A DNA stretch of 64,000 bases from Blastococcus sp. VKM Ac-2987 (GCF_026967805.1 NZ_JAPVBG010000001.1:1364047-1428046), one strand, 5' to 3'. Numbered from the stretch's first letter, positions 25,614-37,847 are shown. Notes: generated from the letters alone by a model not told the origin. Program-made: numbers and translations.

Positions 25614-27019
25614 CAGTGGGTCAGCTCCCATCGGGGTCCCTGCGGGGTGTCCTCGACGGTGACGCCGAGGGCGGCGAGCTGGTCGCGGATCGCGTCCGCC
25701 GCCGCGAAGTCCTTGCGTGCCCGAGCGGCCTGGCGCTGCTCGAGGGCGAGGGCGACCAGTCCGTCGGTCGCCCGGGCCAGCTGCCGGTCACCGGAGCCGC
25801 CGGCCGCCCACCCCGGGTCCAGCGGGTCGAGGCCGAGCACGCCCAGCATGGCGCGCACCGAACCCAGCGTGCCGGCGACGGCGGCATCGTTCCCGTCGGC
25901 GAGGGCGGTGTTGCCCTCCCGCACCGTCTCGTGGATCGCGGCCACGGCGGCGGGGGTGCCGAGGTCGTCGTCGAGCGCAGCGCTGAAGTCGGCGCAGAGC
26001 ACCGGCGCCCCGGCCTCGGCGCCGACCCGCTCGGCGGCGCGCTTCACGAACGACTCGATCCGGCGGTAGGCCGACGCGGCCTCCTCCAGCGCGGAGTCGG
26101 TGAACTCGATGGTCGAGCGGTAGTGCGGCGCCACCAGGTAGTAGCGCAGCTCGACCGGCCGCACCCGCTGCACGACCTCGTCGACCAGGGCGGTGTTGCC
26201 CAGCGACTTGCTCATCTTCTCGCCGCCGAGGGTGACCCAGCCGTTGTGCAGCCAGTACTGCGCGAAACCGTCGCCGGCCGCACGCGACTGGGCCTGCTCG
26301 TTCTCGTGGTGCGGGAAGCGCAGGTCGAGCCCGCCGCCGTGGATGTCGAACTCCGCCCCGAGGTAGCGCTCGGCCATCGCCGAGCACTCGAGGTGCCACC
26401 CCGGCCGGCCGCGTCCCCACGGCGTCGGCCACGAGGCGGTCGCCGGCTCACCGGGCTTGGCGGCCTTCCACAGCGCGAAGTCGCGCGGGTCCCGCTTGCG
26501 CTCGTCGGTCTCGGTGTCGGCCGCGGGCTCGAGGGCGTCCAGCCGCTGGCCGGTCAGCGCGCCGTACTCCGGGAACGACCGGACGTCGAAGTAGACGTCG
26601 CCGTCGACGGCGTAGGCGTGGCCGCGCTCGATCAGGCGACCCATGAGCTCCACCATGTCGGGCACGTGCCCGGTCGCGCGCGGCTCGTAGGTGGGCGGTA
26701 GGACACCGAGGACGTCGTAGGCGCGGGTGCAGGCACGCTCGTTCCGGTAGGCCCAGGCCCACCACGGAACGCCGTTCGCGTCGGCCTTCGCCAGGATCTT
26801 GTCGTCGATGTCGGTGACGTTGCGGACGTAGGTGACGTCCAGCCCCTGCGCGGTCAGCCAGCGGCGCAGCACGTCGAAGGCGAGAGCGGCGCGCACGTGC
26901 CCCACATGGGGCGGGCCCTGGACGGTGAGCCCGCAGACGTAGACCGACGCCTCTCCCGGACGCAGGGGCACGAAGTCCCGGACCGCACGGGCGGCGGTGT
27001 CGAAGAGGCGGAGGCTCAC
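25613..27019 (-). CDS. cysS: Cysteinyl-tRNA synthetase
   Basis: A 468-residue class I synthetase. The HIGH motif is GPPHVGHVR; zinc ligands include Cys29 in VYVCGLTVQ and the ECSAM and HHENE motifs ([25 protein letters not shown]); KMSKS appears intact in [11 protein letters not shown]. The order carD-ispD-ispF-cysS-rlmB is conserved in actinobacteria. A TAGACT element seven bases before the GTG suggests an internal, leaderless promoter in addition to readthrough from ispF. Confidence 0.97.
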   Translation of the reverse strand: MSLRLFDTAARAVRDFVPLRPGEASVYVCGLTVQGPPHVGHVRAALAFDVLRRWLTAQGLDVTYVRNVTDIDDKILAKADANGVPWWAWAYRNERACTRAYDVLGVLPPTYEPRATGHVPDMVELMGRLIERGHAYAVDGDVYFDVRSFPEYGALTGQRLDALEPAADTETDERKRDPRDFALWKAAKPGEPATASWPTPWGRGRPGWHLECSAMAERYLGAEFDIHGGGLDLRFPHHENEQAQSRAAGDGFAQYWLHNGWVTLGGEKMSKSLGNTALVDEVVQRVRPVELRYYLVAPHYRSTIEFTDSALEEAASAYRRIESFVKRAAERVGAEAGAPVLCADFSAALDDDLGTPAAVAAIHETVREGNTALADGNDAAVAGTLGSVRAMLGVLGLDPLDPGWAAGGSGDRQLARATDGLVALALEQRQAARARKDFAAADAIRDQLAALGVTVEDTPQGPRWELTH

Positions 27020-27026
27020 TGCGCCG

Positions 27027-27032
27027 AGTCTA
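27027..27032 (-). promoter_or_regulatory. -10 element of cysS (leaderless type)
   Basis: TAGACT on the minus strand, seven bases before the GTG at 27019, in the 25-base gap after ispF. Confidence 0.6.
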
Positions 27033-27044
27033 CGGAGACCCCGG

Positions 27045-27557
27045 TCAGGGCTGCGCCGCCCGCACCGCCGGCTCCCCCGTCCGGACCACGAGGGCCGTGG
27101 CCACCGCGGCCCGCCCCTCCCCGCGGCCGGTGAGGCCGAGCCCGTCGGTGGTGGTGGCGGTCACGCTCACCGGGGCGCCGAGGGCCGCGGTGAGCACCGC
27201 CTCGGCCTCGGCTCGCCGCGGCCCCAGCTTCGGCGTCGTGGACACCAGCTGCACCGCGGCGTTGCCCACCCGCCAGCCCGCCGCGTCGAGCACCTCGCGG
27301 ACGTGCGCGAGGACGTCGGCGCCGCGTGCGCCGGCCCAGCGGGGGTCGTCGGTGCCCAGCAGCCCGCCGATGTCCCCGAGCCCGGCGGCGGAGAGGACGG
27401 CGTCGGTGAGGGCGTGCGCCACGACGTCGCCGTCCGAGTGCCCGGCGCAGCCGTCGGCACCGGGCCACTCCAGCCCGGCCAGCCAGCAGGACCGGCCCGG
27501 CTCGATCGGGTGGACGTCGGTGCCGATGCCGACGCGCGGCAGCTCCGAGGCGGTCAT
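27045..27557 (-). CDS. ispF: 2-C-methyl-D-erythritol 2,4-cyclodiphosphate synthase
   Basis: A 170-residue MEP-pathway enzyme. [13 protein letters not shown] supplies the zinc-binding Asp and His, [15 protein letters not shown] the third metal ligand and the active-site loop, and [14 protein letters not shown] the C-terminal substrate motif. It makes the cyclic diphosphate from CDP-ME-2-phosphate. The ATG overlaps the ispD TGA (ATGA), so the two are coupled. Confidence 0.96.
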   Translation of the reverse strand: MTASELPRVGIGTDVHPIEPGRSCWLAGLEWPGADGCAGHSDGDVVAHALTDAVLSAAGLGDIGGLLGTDDPRWAGARGADVLAHVREVLDAAGWRVGNAAVQLVSTTPKLGPRRAEAEAVLTAALGAPVSVTATTTDGLGLTGRGEGRAAVATALVVRTGEPAVRAAQP

Positions 27558-28243
27558 CGCGCCACCTGCAGGTCGGCGAGCTGCAGCCCCGCCAGCGCCA
27601 GGTCGTGCGGAACGGTGATCTTGGCGGCCCGCTCGTCCCCCGGGACGGTGCCCACCGGGATGCCGGCCGAGCGGACGACGGCGGCGTCGTCGGTGAGCTC
27701 GGCCGCGTCGTCCAGGGCGGCGTACGCGGCGACGAGGGTGGCCCGGTCGAAGCCCTGCGGCGTCTGCACCCGGCGCAGCGGGGCACGGGGCACGGCCGCG
27801 GTGACCACGCCGTCGTCGTCGACCACGACCGTGGTGTCGACGACGGGGAGGACCGGCACGACCGCCTGCGCACCGGCGGCCAGGGCGGCGAGGACCCGGG
27901 CCACGGCCTCGGGCGGCGTCAGCGGCCGCGCGGCGTCGTGGACCAGGACGACGTCGGGTGCGGTGCGGCCGGGGCCGGTCAGGGCGGCCAGCCCGGCGCG
28001 GACCGACGCGGTGCGGGTGGGACCGCCGTCGACCAGCCGGATCGTCCCGGGCAGCGCGGCCGCGAAGGCGGCGCGCTCGGCGGCCGGCACCGTCACGACG
28101 ACCTCGGCGACCCCGCCGGCCAGCAGGCCCTCGACCGCCCAGGCGACCAGCGGGCGCCCGGCGAGCGGGACCAGCGCCTTGGGCCGGTCGGCGCCCAGAC
28201 GCGAACCGCTCCCGGCCGCTGCGACGATGGCGGCAGCGTGCAC
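27554..28243 (-). CDS. ispD: 2-C-methyl-D-erythritol 4-phosphate cytidylyltransferase
   Basis: A 229-residue enzyme of the MEP pathway. The CTP-binding loop is [18 protein letters not shown] with catalytic Arg and Lys; [13 protein letters not shown] is the second family motif, and [13 protein letters not shown] the third. The start is the GTG at 28243 immediately before HAAAIV. It is 38 bases after carD and four bases overlap ispF. Confidence 0.96.
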   Translation of the reverse strand: MHAAAIVAAAGSGSRLGADRPKALVPLAGRPLVAWAVEGLLAGGVAEVVVTVPAAERAAFAAALPGTIRLVDGGPTRTASVRAGLAALTGPGRTAPDVVLVHDAARPLTPPEAVARVLAALAAGAQAVVPVLPVVDTTVVVDDDGVVTAAVPRAPLRRVQTPQGFDRATLVAAYAALDDAAELTDDAAVVRSAGIPVGTVPGDERAAKITVPHDLALAGLQLADLQVAR

Positions 28244-28281
28244 GGGAGCGGTTCGGTTCGTTCCGGGATGGCGCGGAGTGC

Positions 28282-28764
28282 TCAGCTGGCGAGGACCTCG
28301 TCGAGCAGGATCTCGGCCTTGTCCTCGTTGGTGCCCTCGGCGAGCGCGAGCTCGCTCACCAGGATCTGGCGGGCCTTGGACAGCATCCGCTTCTCGCCCG
28401 CGGAGAGACCGCGGTCCTTGTCGCGACGCCACAGGTCGCGGACGACCTCGGCGACCTTGTTGACATCGCCCGAGGCGAGCTTCTCCAGGTTGGCCTTGTA
28501 CCGACGCGACCAGTTGGTCGGCTCCTCGGTGTGGGGCGCCCGCAGGACCTCGAAGACCCGGTTGAGGCCCTCCTGACCGACGACGTCGCGGACGCCGACG
28601 ATCTCCGCGTTGTCAGCCGGCACGCGCACGGTCAGGTCGCCCTGGGCGACCTTCAGCACGAGGTAGGCCTTCTCTTCGCCCTTGATGACCCGCTTCTCGA
28701 TCGCCTCGATGAGCGCGGCACCGTGATGCGGGTAGACGACGGTCTCGCCGACAGTGAAGCCCAT
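28282..28764 (-). CDS. carD: CarD transcriptional regulator
   Basis: A 160-residue CarD/CdnL-type protein. Residues 1-58 are the Tudor-like RNAP-interacting domain ([20 protein letters not shown]); the DNA-binding C-terminal helical domain includes the minor-groove Trp in [15 protein letters not shown]. It stabilises RNA polymerase open complexes, notably at rRNA promoters in actinobacteria. It heads the ispD-ispF-cysS-rlmB set. The ATG is supported by GAAAGGGG upstream. Confidence 0.97.
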   Translation of the reverse strand: MGFTVGETVVYPHHGAALIEAIEKRVIKGEEKAYLVLKVAQGDLTVRVPADNAEIVGVRDVVGQEGLNRVFEVLRAPHTEEPTNWSRRYKANLEKLASGDVNKVAEVVRDLWRRDKDRGLSAGEKRMLSKARQILVSELALAEGTNEDKAEILLDEVLAS

Positions 28765-28843
28765 GTGGATGTGACCCCTTTCGCTCCCCCAAGGTTAGCA
28801 CGGCACACTGACCAACGGATCGGCCCCGGGCAGTAAATATGCA

Positions 28844-28859
28844 GGTCAGGGGCCTGACC
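28844..28859. promoter_or_regulatory. Inverted repeat beside an AT-rich patch, carD/UbiA divergent region
   Basis: GGTCAGG-GG-CCTGACC, perfect 7-base arms. It sits four bases from TAAATAT (28834-28840), the only AT-rich tract of the 121-base divergent gap and a candidate -10 on either strand. Confidence 0.45.
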
Positions 28860-28885
28860 CGAGAAGTCGGAGGGGTTGACACAGC

Positions 28886-29746
28886 GTGATTCATGTGCCT
28901 GCGGGGGCCGCGCGACCGGGGGCGACGGCCCGCGCCCTGGTCCTCGCCACCCACCCCGCACCGGCGGTGGCGGTCACCGCCGTGGCGACGCTCCTGGCGG
29001 TCGCCGCCGACGTCCCGGCCGGTCGGGCCGCCCTGCTCTGCGCCGCCGTCCTCGCAGGTCAGGCCTCCATCGGCTGGAGCAACGACTGGCTCGACGCCGA
29101 CCGCGACCGGGCCGTCGCGCGGGCCGACAAGCCGGTCGTGCAGGGGGACGTGACGCCCCGGCTGCTGCGCCGGGCAGCGCTGCTGGCGGCCGGGATCGCC
29201 GTCGTCCTCTCCCTCCTCCTCGGCCTCGTGCCCGGCCTGCTGCTGCTGCTCCTGGTCGCCAGCGGCTGGGCCTACAACGCGGGTCTCAAGCGCACCGTGT
29301 GGTCCGTCGCCGGCTACGTCGTCGGTTTCGGCGCCCTGCCCGCGGGCGTGGTCGCCGCCGCGCCCGGCGACGCGACCGCCCCGTGGTGGCTGGTCGCCGC
29401 GGGCGCCGCCCTGGGCGCCGCCGCCCACCTGGCGAACGTCGCCCCCGACCTGGAGGACGACCTGGCCACCGGGGTCCGGGGGCTCCCCCACCGGCTCGGT
29501 GCGCGGGTGTCGGCCGCCGCCGGGGCGCTGCTGCTCGCGGGTGCGTCGCTCGTGCTCGTCCTCGGCCCTCCGGGCCGCCCCACGACCGCCGGCTGGGCCG
29601 CGCTCGCGCTGGCCGCGCCCGCCGCCGTCGTGGCCGCCCTGTCCGGCGGCGCACCGCGCTTCCGCCGGCTGGCCTTCCCCGCCGTCCTGCTGCTGACCGT
29701 CCTCGACGTGCTCCTGCTGCTCAGCGGCGGGGCGACCCTCGCCTGA
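28886..29746 (+). CDS. UbiA-family prenyltransferase-like membrane protein
   Basis: A 286-residue polytopic protein. The first Asp-rich motif is WSNDWLDADRDRAVARADKP, and the second is NVAPDLEDDLATGVRGLPHRLG, both as in UbiA enzymes that bind Mg-prenyl diphosphate. Eight or nine hydrophobic segments are visible. The acceptor is unknown. It resembles the SCO6045-type branch. The start is the GTG at 28886 after GGAGGGG; an internal GTG at 28895 is an alternative. Confidence 0.88.
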   Translation: MIHVPAGAARPGATARALVLATHPAPAVAVTAVATLLAVAADVPAGRAALLCAAVLAGQASIGWSNDWLDADRDRAVARADKPVVQGDVTPRLLRRAALLAAGIAVVLSLLLGLVPGLLLLLLVASGWAYNAGLKRTVWSVAGYVVGFGALPAGVVAAAPGDATAPWWLVAAGAALGAAAHLANVAPDLEDDLATGVRGLPHRLGARVSAAAGALLLAGASLVLVLGPPGRPTTAGWAALALAAPAAVVAALSGGAPRFRRLAFPAVLLLTVLDVLLLLSGGATLA

Positions 29747-29895
29747 GGCCCCGGTCCAGCGGGGCCCCGGAACCCGGGACGCGCGGCTCCGACGGCTCCC
29801 TCCGGGCGGGGCGCGGGGGCGACCGATACGCTCCTGGGGTCTTCGTGCCACCGATCCCGCGGTGGCCGGCCCGGTCCTGCTGGAGGTCGACGGCT

Positions 29896-30531
29896 GTGAA
29901 TCGCGCTCTGCGCGCCGCCACGATGGGCGTTCTGCTCCTCTCCCCGCTCGCGCTCTCCGCGTGCAGCGCGGGGCAGGTGACGCAGACCGCCTCCCAGCAG
30001 CGTGACAAGGTCGGCGCGATGGCCGAGGTCGGCGACATCACGCTGCGCGCCGTGGCGGTCAACTCCCCCGAGGGCGGCGGCGCCTACGAGGCCGGTGACG
30101 ACGCCACGGTGCGGATGGCCGTCGTCAACAGCGGCAACGAGGACGACACGCTGACCGGCGTCAGCGGCGAGGGCTTCGACGAGGCCGTCATGACGCCCGC
30201 CGGGGAGACCGCCTCCGACTCGACGGCCGGCTCCGGCGAGCTGGAGATCCCGGCCCGCTCGACGGTGTTCGTCGGCGCCGAGGGCGGCCCGGAGATCACC
30301 CTGTCCGGGCTGGACGAGGCGCTGACCACCGGCCAGAGCGTCGAGCTGGTCCTCACCTTCGAGAACGCCGGGGAGGTCACCGTGGGCACCCCGGTGGCGA
30401 CCCCGGAGGAGTTCATCGAGCGCGAGGAGGCCTTCGACTTCCACCACGAGGAGGAAGAGGGCGAGTCCGGCGCCGAGGAAGCCAACCGCGAGGACACCGA
30501 GTCCGCCGGCGGCGGGAACCCGGGGAACTGA
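29896..30531 (+). CDS. lpqE: LpqE-like lipoprotein
   Basis: A 211-residue exported lipoprotein. Signal peptide with lipobox LSAC (Cys near residue 23), then a beta-sandwich with GDITLRAVAVNSPEGGGAYE, VRMAVVNSGNEDDTL and ELVLTFENAGEV, resembling the copper-chaperone PCuAC/Ig-like fold but without a clear Met/His copper set. The C-terminus is very acidic. The mycobacterial gene lpqE has the same neighbours (carD, radA, disA), which supports the name. Start GTG with GGAGG. Followed by a strong terminator. Confidence 0.8.
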   Translation: MNRALRAATMGVLLLSPLALSACSAGQVTQTASQQRDKVGAMAEVGDITLRAVAVNSPEGGGAYEAGDDATVRMAVVNSGNEDDTLTGVSGEGFDEAVMTPAGETASDSTAGSGELEIPARSTVFVGAEGGPEITLSGLDEALTTGQSVELVLTFENAGEVTVGTPVATPEEFIEREEAFDFHHEEEEGESGAEEANREDTESAGGGNPGN

Positions 30532-30553
30532 CCTCCGCACCTGATCCACCCGC

Positions 30554-30585
30554 CGACGGCGGCTCCCGACCGGGAGCCGCCGTCG
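30554..30585 (+). terminator. Terminator after the lpqE-like gene
   Basis: A 14-base perfect stem CGACGGCGGCTCCC / GGGAGCCGCCGTCG with a GACC loop. It separates lpqE from radA. Confidence 0.85.
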
Positions 30586-30617
30586 CGCGTTTGCGGGGAA
30601 GTGTCGGAACCGGCGGT

Positions 30618-30623
30618 TAGCGT
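30618..30623 (+). promoter_or_regulatory. -10 element of radA (leaderless type)
   Basis: TAGCGT, seven bases before the GTG at 30631. It decides the radA start, since neither this GTG nor an in-frame GTG at 30601 has a Shine-Dalgarno. Confidence 0.6.
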
Positions 30624-30630
30624 CGGCGGC

Positions 30631-31998
30631 GTGCCCGCCCCCGGAGTGAAGTCCGCTCGCCCCGCCCACCGCTGCACCGAGTGCGGTCACGCCTCGGCCA
30701 AGTGGGTCGGCCGCTGCCCCGAGTGCCAGGCCTGGGGCACGCTGCAGGAGACCGGAGCGCCGGCGAGCGGTCTCCGCGCCGTCTCCGCCGGGCAGGTGAG
30801 CGCCCCCGCCCGGCCGATCGCCCAGGTCGAGCTGGCCGGGGCCCGCGCGGTCCCCACGGGCATCGCGGAGTTCGACCGCGTGCTCGGCGGCGGGCTGGTG
30901 CCCGGCGCCGTGCTGCTCGTCGCGGGCGAGCCGGGGGTCGGCAAGTCCACCCTGCTGCTGGAGGTCGCCCAGCGCGTCGCCGCCGCCAACGGTCCGGCGC
31001 TGGTCGTCTCCGGTGAGGAGTCAGCCGGGCAGGTGCGGCTGCGGGCCGAGCGGATCGGCGCCCTGCACGACCAGCTCTACCTGGCCGCCGAGACGGAGCT
31101 CTCCGCGGTCCTCGCCCACGTCGAGGCGGTCAACCCCTCGCTCCTGGTGCTCGACAGCATCCAGACCGTCCGTTCCCCCGCCGTCGAGGGCACCGACGGC
31201 GGGTCCACCCAGGTGCGCGCAGTGGCCTCCGCGCTGACCGGCGTGGCGAAGACCCGGGGGATGACGACGATCCTCGTCGGCCACGTGACCAAGGACGGCG
31301 CCATCGCCGGCCCGCGCACCCTCGAGCACCTCGTCGACGTCGTCGTCTCCTTCGACGGCGAGCGGCACTCCACGCTGCGCATGGTGCGGGCCACCAAGAA
31401 CCGGTTCGGCCCCGCCGACGAGATCGGCTGCTTCGAGATCGGGGACGCCGGCGTCGTCGGCGTCCCCGACCCGTCGGCCCTCTTCGTGTCCCGGCGGGCC
31501 GACCCGGTACCCGGCAGCTGCGTCACCGTCACGCTGGAGGGCAGCCGCCCGCTGCTCGCCGAGGTGCAGGCCCTGGTGGCGAGCACCAGTGGCGGCGGAT
31601 CGCCCCGCCGCGCGGTCAGCGGGCTGGACTCCCAGCGGGTGGCCATGGTCAACGCCGTGGTGGAACGGCGCGGGCGCGTGAAGCTCGCCGACGCGGACGT
31701 GTTCGCGGCCTCGGTCGGTGGAGTGCGCATCGCCGAGCCGGCCGCCGACCTGGCGCTGGCGCTGGCGATCGCCTCGGCCGCCAAGGACACCCCGCTGCCC
31801 GCCGGGACGGTCGCCCTGGGCGAGGTCGGGCTCTCCGGTGAGATCCGCCGGGTGGGCGGCACCGGGCGCCGGCTCGCCGAGGCCGCCCGCCAGGGGTACC
31901 GGGTCGCCCTGGTCCCCCCGGACGCCGGCTCCGCCCCGGCCGGCATGCGGCTGATCGAGGTCCCCGATCTCGGGGCGGCCTTCCACCGGATGTTCTGA
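30631..31998 (+). CDS. radA: DNA repair protein RadA
   Basis: A 455-residue protein. An N-terminal C4 zinc finger (CTECGH ... CPECQ), a RecA-like ATPase with Walker A GEPGVGKST and Walker B LLVLDSIQT, the RadA-specific RATKNRFG motif, and a C-terminal Lon-protease-like domain (GLDSQRVAMVNAVVERR ... TVALGEVGLSGEIR). It promotes branch migration in recombination. The next gene, disA, interacts functionally with RadA in other bacteria. Confidence 0.95.
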   Translation: MPAPGVKSARPAHRCTECGHASAKWVGRCPECQAWGTLQETGAPASGLRAVSAGQVSAPARPIAQVELAGARAVPTGIAEFDRVLGGGLVPGAVLLVAGEPGVGKSTLLLEVAQRVAAANGPALVVSGEESAGQVRLRAERIGALHDQLYLAAETELSAVLAHVEAVNPSLLVLDSIQTVRSPAVEGTDGGSTQVRAVASALTGVAKTRGMTTILVGHVTKDGAIAGPRTLEHLVDVVVSFDGERHSTLRMVRATKNRFGPADEIGCFEIGDAGVVGVPDPSALFVSRRADPVPGSCVTVTLEGSRPLLAEVQALVASTSGGGSPRRAVSGLDSQRVAMVNAVVERRGRVKLADADVFAASVGGVRIAEPAADLALALAIASAAKDTPLPAGTVALGEVGLSGEIRRVGGTGRRLAEAARQGYRVALVPPDAGSAPAGMRLIEVPDLGAAFHRMF

Positions 31999-32050
31999 GC
32001 CAATAGGGTCTCGTATCGGGAGGCGCCCACGTCGGGGGCCACCCCGAGCA

Positions 32051-32080
32051 TGCCCGGGCCCTCCTCCGGGCACGTAGACT
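32051..32080 (+). promoter_or_regulatory. Hairpin and -10 element before disA
   Basis: TGCCCGG and CCGGGCA form a hairpin (32051-32072), possibly the radA terminator, immediately followed by TAGACT (32075-32080), a -10 that would give a 5' leader of about 28 bases before disA. Confidence 0.5.
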
Positions 32081-32114
32081 CAGCCGCCGTACCACTCGAC
32101 CGTCAGGAGCGCTC

Positions 32115-33200
32115 GTGCCCGCCGCTGTGGACCCCGAGATCGCCCTGCGCGAACTCCTCGGCCGCATCGCCCCTGGCACGGCGCTGCGCGACGGCCTCGA
32201 GCGCATCCTCGCGGGCCGCACCGGCGCCCTGATCGTGCTCGGCTACGACCGCGTGGTCGAGTCGCTGTGCACCGGCGGGTTCGCGCTCGACGTGGCCCTC
32301 TCCGCCACCCGGCTCCGCGAGCTGGCGAAGATGGACGGCGCGGTGATCGTCTCCTACGACGGCACCCGCATCGTGCGCGCCGGCGTGCACCTGATGCCCG
32401 ACCCGACCGTGCCCACGGAGGAGTCGGGCACCCGCCACCGCACCGCGGAGCGGGTCGCCGTGCAGACCGGTTTCCCGGTCATCTCGGTGAGCCAGTCGAT
32501 GCACATCATCAGCGTCTACGTCGCCGGCCGGCGGTACACCCTCGAGCACCCCACGACGATCCTGGCCCGCGCGAACCAGGCCCTGGCGGCCCTGGAGCGC
32601 TACAAGCTGCGCCTCGACGAGGTCGCCAGCACCCTCTCCGCGCTGGAGATCGAGGACCTCGTCACGGTGCGCGACGCGATGAGCGTCAGCCAGCGGCTGG
32701 AGATGGTCCGGCGCATCGCCGACGAGATCGAGGGCTTCGTCGTCGAGCTCGGCACCGACGGGCGGCTGCTCGCCCTCCAGCTGGACGAGATGCTCGCCGG
32801 CGTCGAGGAGGACCGTGGGCTCCTGGTGCGCGACTACCTCCCGCCCAGCGGCCGCCGCCCCCGCACGATCGACCAGGTCCTCACCGACCTGCGCGCCCTG
32901 ACTGCGACCGAGCTCCTCGACCTCTCCGCCGTCGCCCGGTGCTACGGGCTGCCCACCTCCCCGGACGCGCTGGACTCCCCCGTCAGCCCGCGCGGCTACC
33001 GGCTGCTGGCCCGGGTGCCCCGGCTGCCCGCCGGCATCATCGACCGGCTCGTGGACCACTTCGGCGGCCTGCAGAAGCTGCTGGCGGCCACCATCGAGGA
33101 CCTGCTGGCCGTCGAGGGCGTCGGGGAGGCCCGGGCCCGCGGCATCCGCGAGGGGCTGTCCCGGCTGGCCGAGACGTCGATCCTCGACCGCTACAGCTGA
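32115..33200 (+). CDS. disA: DNA integrity scanning diadenylate cyclase DisA
   Basis: A 361-residue c-di-AMP synthase. The DAC domain (1-145) carries the DGA motif in [12 protein letters not shown] and the RHR motif in [10 protein letters not shown]; the linker (150-290) is helical; the C-terminal HhH domain ([20 protein letters not shown]) binds branched DNA. It joins two ATP into c-di-AMP and pauses on recombination intermediates. The start is GTG after CAGGAG. Confidence 0.97.
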   Translation: MPAAVDPEIALRELLGRIAPGTALRDGLERILAGRTGALIVLGYDRVVESLCTGGFALDVALSATRLRELAKMDGAVIVSYDGTRIVRAGVHLMPDPTVPTEESGTRHRTAERVAVQTGFPVISVSQSMHIISVYVAGRRYTLEHPTTILARANQALAALERYKLRLDEVASTLSALEIEDLVTVRDAMSVSQRLEMVRRIADEIEGFVVELGTDGRLLALQLDEMLAGVEEDRGLLVRDYLPPSGRRPRTIDQVLTDLRALTATELLDLSAVARCYGLPTSPDALDSPVSPRGYRLLARVPRLPAGIIDRLVDHFGGLQKLLAATIEDLLAVEGVGEARARGIREGLSRLAETSILDRYS

Positions 33201-33230
33201 CGCCTCGTCCCGGCGACGACGCGGAGCCCG

Positions 33231-33914
33231 TCAGCCGAGGGTGAGCGGGGCGTCGCCGGAGACCAGGGTGTCGAGCCGGCCGCGCAGCACGTAGCTGCCC
33301 GGCGGCGGCGTCACCCGCGCGGCGGCGCAGCCCGGCTCGCTGGTCAGCCCGCCCCAGACCACGGGGAAGACCACCGTCTCCCCCGGCGCGAGGGTGCGCT
33401 GGTCGCTGCTGCTCTCCGGGAAGCAGTCGTTGCTGCCCCAGACCCGGGCGCCGGCGGCGTCGACCATCACCAGCTCCTGCAGCTGCTTGTCCAGCGCCCG
33501 GACGCAGGGCACCGTCGAGGTGTTGGTCACCGCCAGCTCGAACGTCGGCTTGCTGCCCACCGCCGCCTGCCCGGGGGTGCGCACCTCCAGCCGGAGCATG
33601 TCGCCGGTGCACGGGCCGCCCGGAGTGGGCCCGGCCGGCACCTCCGGGGCGGGCGGGGGTGGGGGCGGCGGGGCGGTCAACCGCTCGGTCGACGGCGGCC
33701 GGACCTGCGCGAATGAGGGGACGACCTGCTCGAGCGCGGGCTGCTCCACCGGCTCGGTGGCCGCGGTCGGCGTCGTGGCGGTCCCCTCGTCGTCCTGCAC
33801 GAGGCTCACGACCAGCCAGGTCAGGAGTGCCAGGACGGCCAGCAGGACGGCCAGCACGGTCAGCCGGCGCCGCCAGTAGACGGCGGCGGGCAGCGGACCG
33901 ACCGGGTGCAGCAC
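33231..33914 (-). CDS. Uncharacterised membrane-anchored protein next to disA
   Basis: A 227-residue protein with a short cytoplasmic tail, one helix (VLAVLLAVLALLTWLVVSLV), a Pro-rich linker (PPPPPPPAPEVPAG) and an extracytoplasmic Ig-like beta domain (120-227) with two Cys pairs suggested by GPCTGDML, TVPCVRALD, NDCFPES and PGCAAAR. A protein of similar layout lies beside disA in mycobacteria (Rv3587c type). No enzyme motif. TACCGT seven bases before the GTG implies leaderless expression. Confidence 0.75.
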   Translation of the reverse strand: MLHPVGPLPAAVYWRRRLTVLAVLLAVLALLTWLVVSLVQDDEGTATTPTAATEPVEQPALEQVVPSFAQVRPPSTERLTAPPPPPPPAPEVPAGPTPGGPCTGDMLRLEVRTPGQAAVGSKPTFELAVTNTSTVPCVRALDKQLQELVMVDAAGARVWGSNDCFPESSSDQRTLAPGETVVFPVVWGGLTSEPGCAAARVTPPPGSYVLRGRLDTLVSGDAPLTLG

Positions 33915-33991
33915 GCCGGGAACGGTAGTGCGCCCGGTCGGGACTGGTCCGCTCGCCGCGCCGCGCCGCCCGCACGGCACACTGGACACCC

Positions 33992-34885
33992 GTGACCGGT
34001 CAGTCCTCCACCGCCGGCTCCGCACCGGCCGGCGAGTCGATCGTCGACTGGTACGCGGCGGCTGCCCGCGACCTCCCGTGGCGCACCGAGGGCATCGATC
34101 CCTGGGCCGTGCTGGTCAGCGAGGTGATGCTCCAGCAGACCCCGGTCGCGCGCGTGGAGCCCGTCTGGCGCTCGTGGATGCAGCGGTGGCCCACCCCCGC
34201 CGATCTGGCGGCCACGCCGCCGGCGGAGGTCATCCGGGCCTGGGGGAAGCTCGGCTACCCGCGCCGGGCGCTGCGGCTGCGCGAGGCGGCGATCGCGGTC
34301 GCCGAGCGGCACGACGGCGTCGTCCCGGCGGACGTCGCCGCGCTCGAGGCGCTCCCGGGCGTCGGGACGTACACCGCCCGGGCGGTGGCCTGCTTCGGCT
34401 ACGGCCGTCGCCAGCCCGTGGTCGACACCAACGTCCGGCGGGTGGTGGCCCGGCTGGTGCACGGTCGTGCGGAGGCCGGGAACGCCCGCGCCGCCGACCT
34501 GGCGGACATCGCGGCCCTCGCCCCGGAGGACGACGCCCGCGCCGTGCGGTTCTCCGTCGCCGTGATGGAGCTCGGGGCGCTGGTGTGCGTCGCCGGCACC
34601 CCGCGGTGCGGTGCGTGCCCGGTGCGCGACCGCTGCGCCTGGCGGCTGGCCGGCTCGCCGGCGCACGACGGGCCACCCCGCCGGGTGCAGAAGTTCGCCG
34701 GCACCGACCGGCAGGTGCGCGGCCGCCTGCTCGACGTGCTGCGCGCCGCGGAGGAACCGGTGGACCCCGCCGCCCTGGAACCGGCCTGGGACGACGCGGC
34801 CCAGCGCAGCCGCTGCCTGGACTCCCTGCTCGCCGACGGCCTGGTCGAGCAGACACCGGATGGAAGTTTCACCCTTCCGACGTGA
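33992..34885 (+). CDS. mutY: A/G-specific adenine glycosylase MutY
   Basis: A 297-residue base-excision enzyme. The helix-hairpin-helix is LPGVGTYTARAVACF, the catalytic Asp is in VVDTNVRRV, and the 4Fe-4S ligands are C-x6-C-x2-C-x5-C (CVAGTPRCGACPVRDRC). LVSEVMLQQTPVARV is the N-terminal signature. It removes A mispaired with 8-oxoG. The C-terminal MutT-like domain is short, as usual in actinobacteria. It is divergent from the membrane-anchored gene. Confidence 0.94.
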   Translation: MTGQSSTAGSAPAGESIVDWYAAAARDLPWRTEGIDPWAVLVSEVMLQQTPVARVEPVWRSWMQRWPTPADLAATPPAEVIRAWGKLGYPRRALRLREAAIAVAERHDGVVPADVAALEALPGVGTYTARAVACFGYGRRQPVVDTNVRRVVARLVHGRAEAGNARAADLADIAALAPEDDARAVRFSVAVMELGALVCVAGTPRCGACPVRDRCAWRLAGSPAHDGPPRRVQKFAGTDRQVRGRLLDVLRAAEEPVDPAALEPAWDDAAQRSRCLDSLLADGLVEQTPDGSFTLPT

Positions 34886-34910
34886 GGCGCCCTGCGAGGG
34901 TCGGCCTGCG

Positions 34911-35009
34911 GGGTGGGGCCGGAGGCTTCCACGCGGGTCGACGAAAGGGCTCGTCGCAGCAGGGGTACGGCAATTGGCCGCGGTGCGATCCGGAGGATCG
35001 CCATGTCAC
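34911..35009 (+). repeat. Stem-loop repeat family, locus B
   Basis: GGGGCC-GGA-GGCTTCC at 34915-34930, GGCAATTGGCCGCGGT at 34969-34984, the stem-loop GCGATCC-GGA-GGATCGC at 34985-35001, and TGTCAC at 35004-35009. The order and spacing match the reverse complement of locus A and the plus strand of locus C. It fills the convergent gap between mutY and clpC, just ahead of their shared terminator. Confidence 0.8.
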
Positions 35010-35015
35010 GACACA

Positions 35016-35059
35016 CGACAGGGGCCGCCCCCACCTCGCGGTGGGAGCGGCCCCTGTCG
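35016..35059. terminator. Strong bidirectional terminator, mutY/clpC
   Basis: CGACAGGGGCCGC pairs with GCGGCCCCTGTCG, with a further CCCACC/GGTGGG helix inside. It lies 12 bases after the clpC stop. Confidence 0.85.
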
Positions 35060-35071
35060 GTGCTGCGCTCG

Positions 35072-37609
<2,538 letters not shown>

Positions 37610-37847
37610 CTGCTGCTTCTCCTCTGACCGGCTGGTCCGGCACTGCCCTCCCCGTTCTGGGAAGGAGCACCCGACGTCCGTCGGCGCGCGGGGGCACCGG
37701 TCTTTCCACTGTAGTCGCGGACCACGTCACCCCGTCGTCGTGCGACGGTGCGGTGGATGGCTGCTCGGTGCAACGGCCCCCGCGCAGGTGGTGTTCCGCC
37801 CCCGTTACGCCGTGAGCGGACGACGGCGTGCCGCCCCCGTGGACGCC

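Noticed and set aside
30601-30630. Upstream GTG as the radA start
   Set aside because: It adds ten residues before the zinc finger and would contain the TAGCGT element that fits a leaderless start at 30631.
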